Shown: piece after piece, positions 5,535 through 6,208 of the stretch | Numbering within the stretch: the first letter of the stretch is position 1 | Layout: the number at the start of each line of letters is the position of its first letter | NCBI GenBank assembly: GCA_005883175.1 | Contig: VAYV01000168.1 | Span: forward strand, 1 to 6,208 | DNA length: 6,208 bases | DNA from: Actinomycetota bacterium | Lineage (GTDB): Bacteria > Actinomycetota > AC-67 | Direction: 5' to 3' | Position numbers and translations under genes: made by a program | The notes under the pieces: generated by a model | Seen by the model: only the letters and a program-made list of their open reading frames with translations | What the model was told of the DNA's origin: nothing | Databases searched by the model: none

Positions 5535-6208
5535 GTGACCGATCGTTGCGTACTCGCTTACTCGGGAGGTCTCGATACCTCCGTCGCGATCGGCTGGCTC
5601 AAGGACAAGTACGGCGCCGAAGTTATCGCGATGGCCGTCGACGTCGGCCAAGGAGTGGACGAGGACCTTCTGCACGCACGCGGCGAGGCGTGTGGCGCGG
5701 CCGAGGTGATCGTCGTCGATGCGCGCGAGGAGTTCGCGCGCGACTTCGCGCTACCTGCCCTGCGCGCGAACGCGCTGTACATGGGGAAGTACCCGCTTGT
5801 CTCGGCGCTCTCGCGCCCCCTGATCGTGAAGCACCTCGTGCGTATCGCGCGCGAGAAGGCCGCGAAGTACGTCGCCCACGGCTGCACGGGGAAGGGCAAC
5901 GACCAGGTGCGCTTCGAGGTCGCGACCGCCGCATTGGCGCCGGACCTCGTCACGCTTGCGCCCGTGCGCGACGCCGGCCTGACGCGCGACGCCGCGATCG
6001 AGTATGCGGAGGAGCGGAGCCTCCCCGTCCCCGTTACGAAGTCGAGCCCGTACTCGATCGACGAGAACCTCTGGGGCCGCACGATCGAATGCGGCGTGAT
6101 CGAAGACCCGTGGGTTTCTCCTCCGCAGGACGCGTACGAGTGGACGGTGGCGCCGGAGAACGCGCCGGACGAGCCCGACGTCCTTACGATCTCGTTCGAG
6201 TCCGGGAA
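5535..6208 (+). CDS. argG: Argininosuccinate synthase, N-terminal part (partial, runs off the window)
   Basis: The first 224 codons of argininosuccinate synthase are present and the frame is still open at the window edge. A typical protein of this family is about 400 residues, so a little under half is missing. It uses ATP to join citrulline and aspartate into argininosuccinate. The ATP pyrophosphatase loop is AYSGGLDTS (8-16). Further family blocks are VDVGQG (35-40), HGCTGKGNDQVRFE (115-128) and YSIDENLWGRTIECG (173-187), followed by EDPWVSPPQDAYEWT (190-204). The start is GTG, one base after the argR stop, with a good ribosome site. This is the only junction in the window where neighbouring genes do not overlap. 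argH would be the expected next gene but is outside the window. Confidence 0.96.
   Translation, partial: MTDRCVLAYSGGLDTSVAIGWLKDKYGAEVIAMAVDVGQGVDEDLLHARGEACGAAEVIVVDAREEFARDFALPALRANALYMGKYPLVSALSRPLIVKHLVRIAREKAAKYVAHGCTGKGNDQVRFEVATAALAPDLVTLAPVRDAGLTRDAAIEYAEERSLPVPVTKSSPYSIDENLWGRTIECGVIEDPWVSPPQDAYEWTVAPENAPDEPDVLTISFESG

Larger units (their letters stand above)
1..6208 (+). other. Single arginine biosynthesis operon, argC-J-B-D-[cyt c]-[receiver]-F-R-G
   Basis: All nine genes point the same way. Stops and starts overlap by 4 bp at argC/argJ and argJ/argB (GTGA), and at argB/argD, argD/cytochrome, cytochrome/receiver and argF/argR (ATGA). The receiver/argF overlap is 11 bp and argR/argG has a 1-base gap at 5534. 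No space remains for internal terminators or conventional intergenic promoters, so one long transcript with coupled translation is inferred. The promoter and ArgR operators should lie upstream of argC, outside the window. The gene order apart from the two inserted genes is that known for actinobacterial arg operons. Confidence 0.85.

Noticed and set aside
1..6208. ArgR operators, promoters or terminators within the operon
   Set aside because: No AT-rich palindrome like an ARG box and no GC hairpin followed by a T run was recognised, and there is no intergenic space to hold them.

Overview
This window is the middle of a high-GC bacterial arginine biosynthesis operon. All nine genes lie on the + strand, in the order argC (3' end), argJ, argB, argD, a small membrane-anchored cytochrome c, a stand-alone response regulator, argF, argR, argG (5' end). 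The C-J-B-D-F-R-G order, with the repressor gene argR between argF and argG, is the arrangement known from Actinomycetota such as mycobacteria and streptomycetes. The high-GC codon use, the GTG starts and the ArgR N-terminus (TQATLSRDLEELGAFK) fit that phylum. I cannot name a genus, and a less-studied actinobacterial lineage or metagenomic contig is plausible. No mobile element, RNA gene, CRISPR array, promoter or terminator is visible.

Layout: 1-174 argC end; 171-1340 argJ; 1337-2182 argB; 2179-3384 argD; 3381-3779 cytochrome c; 3776-4165 receiver-only response regulator; 4155-5066 argF; 5063-5533 argR; 5535-6208 argG, cut by the window edge. The genes are packed almost without gaps. Six junctions share 4 bp (GTGA or ATGA, where the start codon overlaps the stop), one shares 11 bp, and one has a single spacer base (5534). 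The window therefore has one base outside predicted coding sequence, and the genes are almost certainly one transcript with coupled translation.

Pathway: ArgB phosphorylates N-acetylglutamate, ArgC reduces the product, and ArgD aminates it to N-acetylornithine. ArgJ transfers the acetyl group back to glutamate, releasing ornithine. ArgF makes citrulline and ArgG makes argininosuccinate. ArgR is the expected arginine-responsive repressor. ArgB carries the N-terminal helix and C-terminal region associated with arginine feedback inhibition, so both enzyme-level and transcription-level control are predicted. argH is not in the window and probably follows argG; the operon promoter and any ArgR operators should lie upstream of argC.

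The one surprising part is 3381-4165. A haem c protein and an output-less CheY-like receiver, neither with a known role in arginine synthesis, sit between argD and argF with the same tight stop/start overlaps as the arg genes. This pair is the best candidate for something undescribed in an otherwise ordinary operon.
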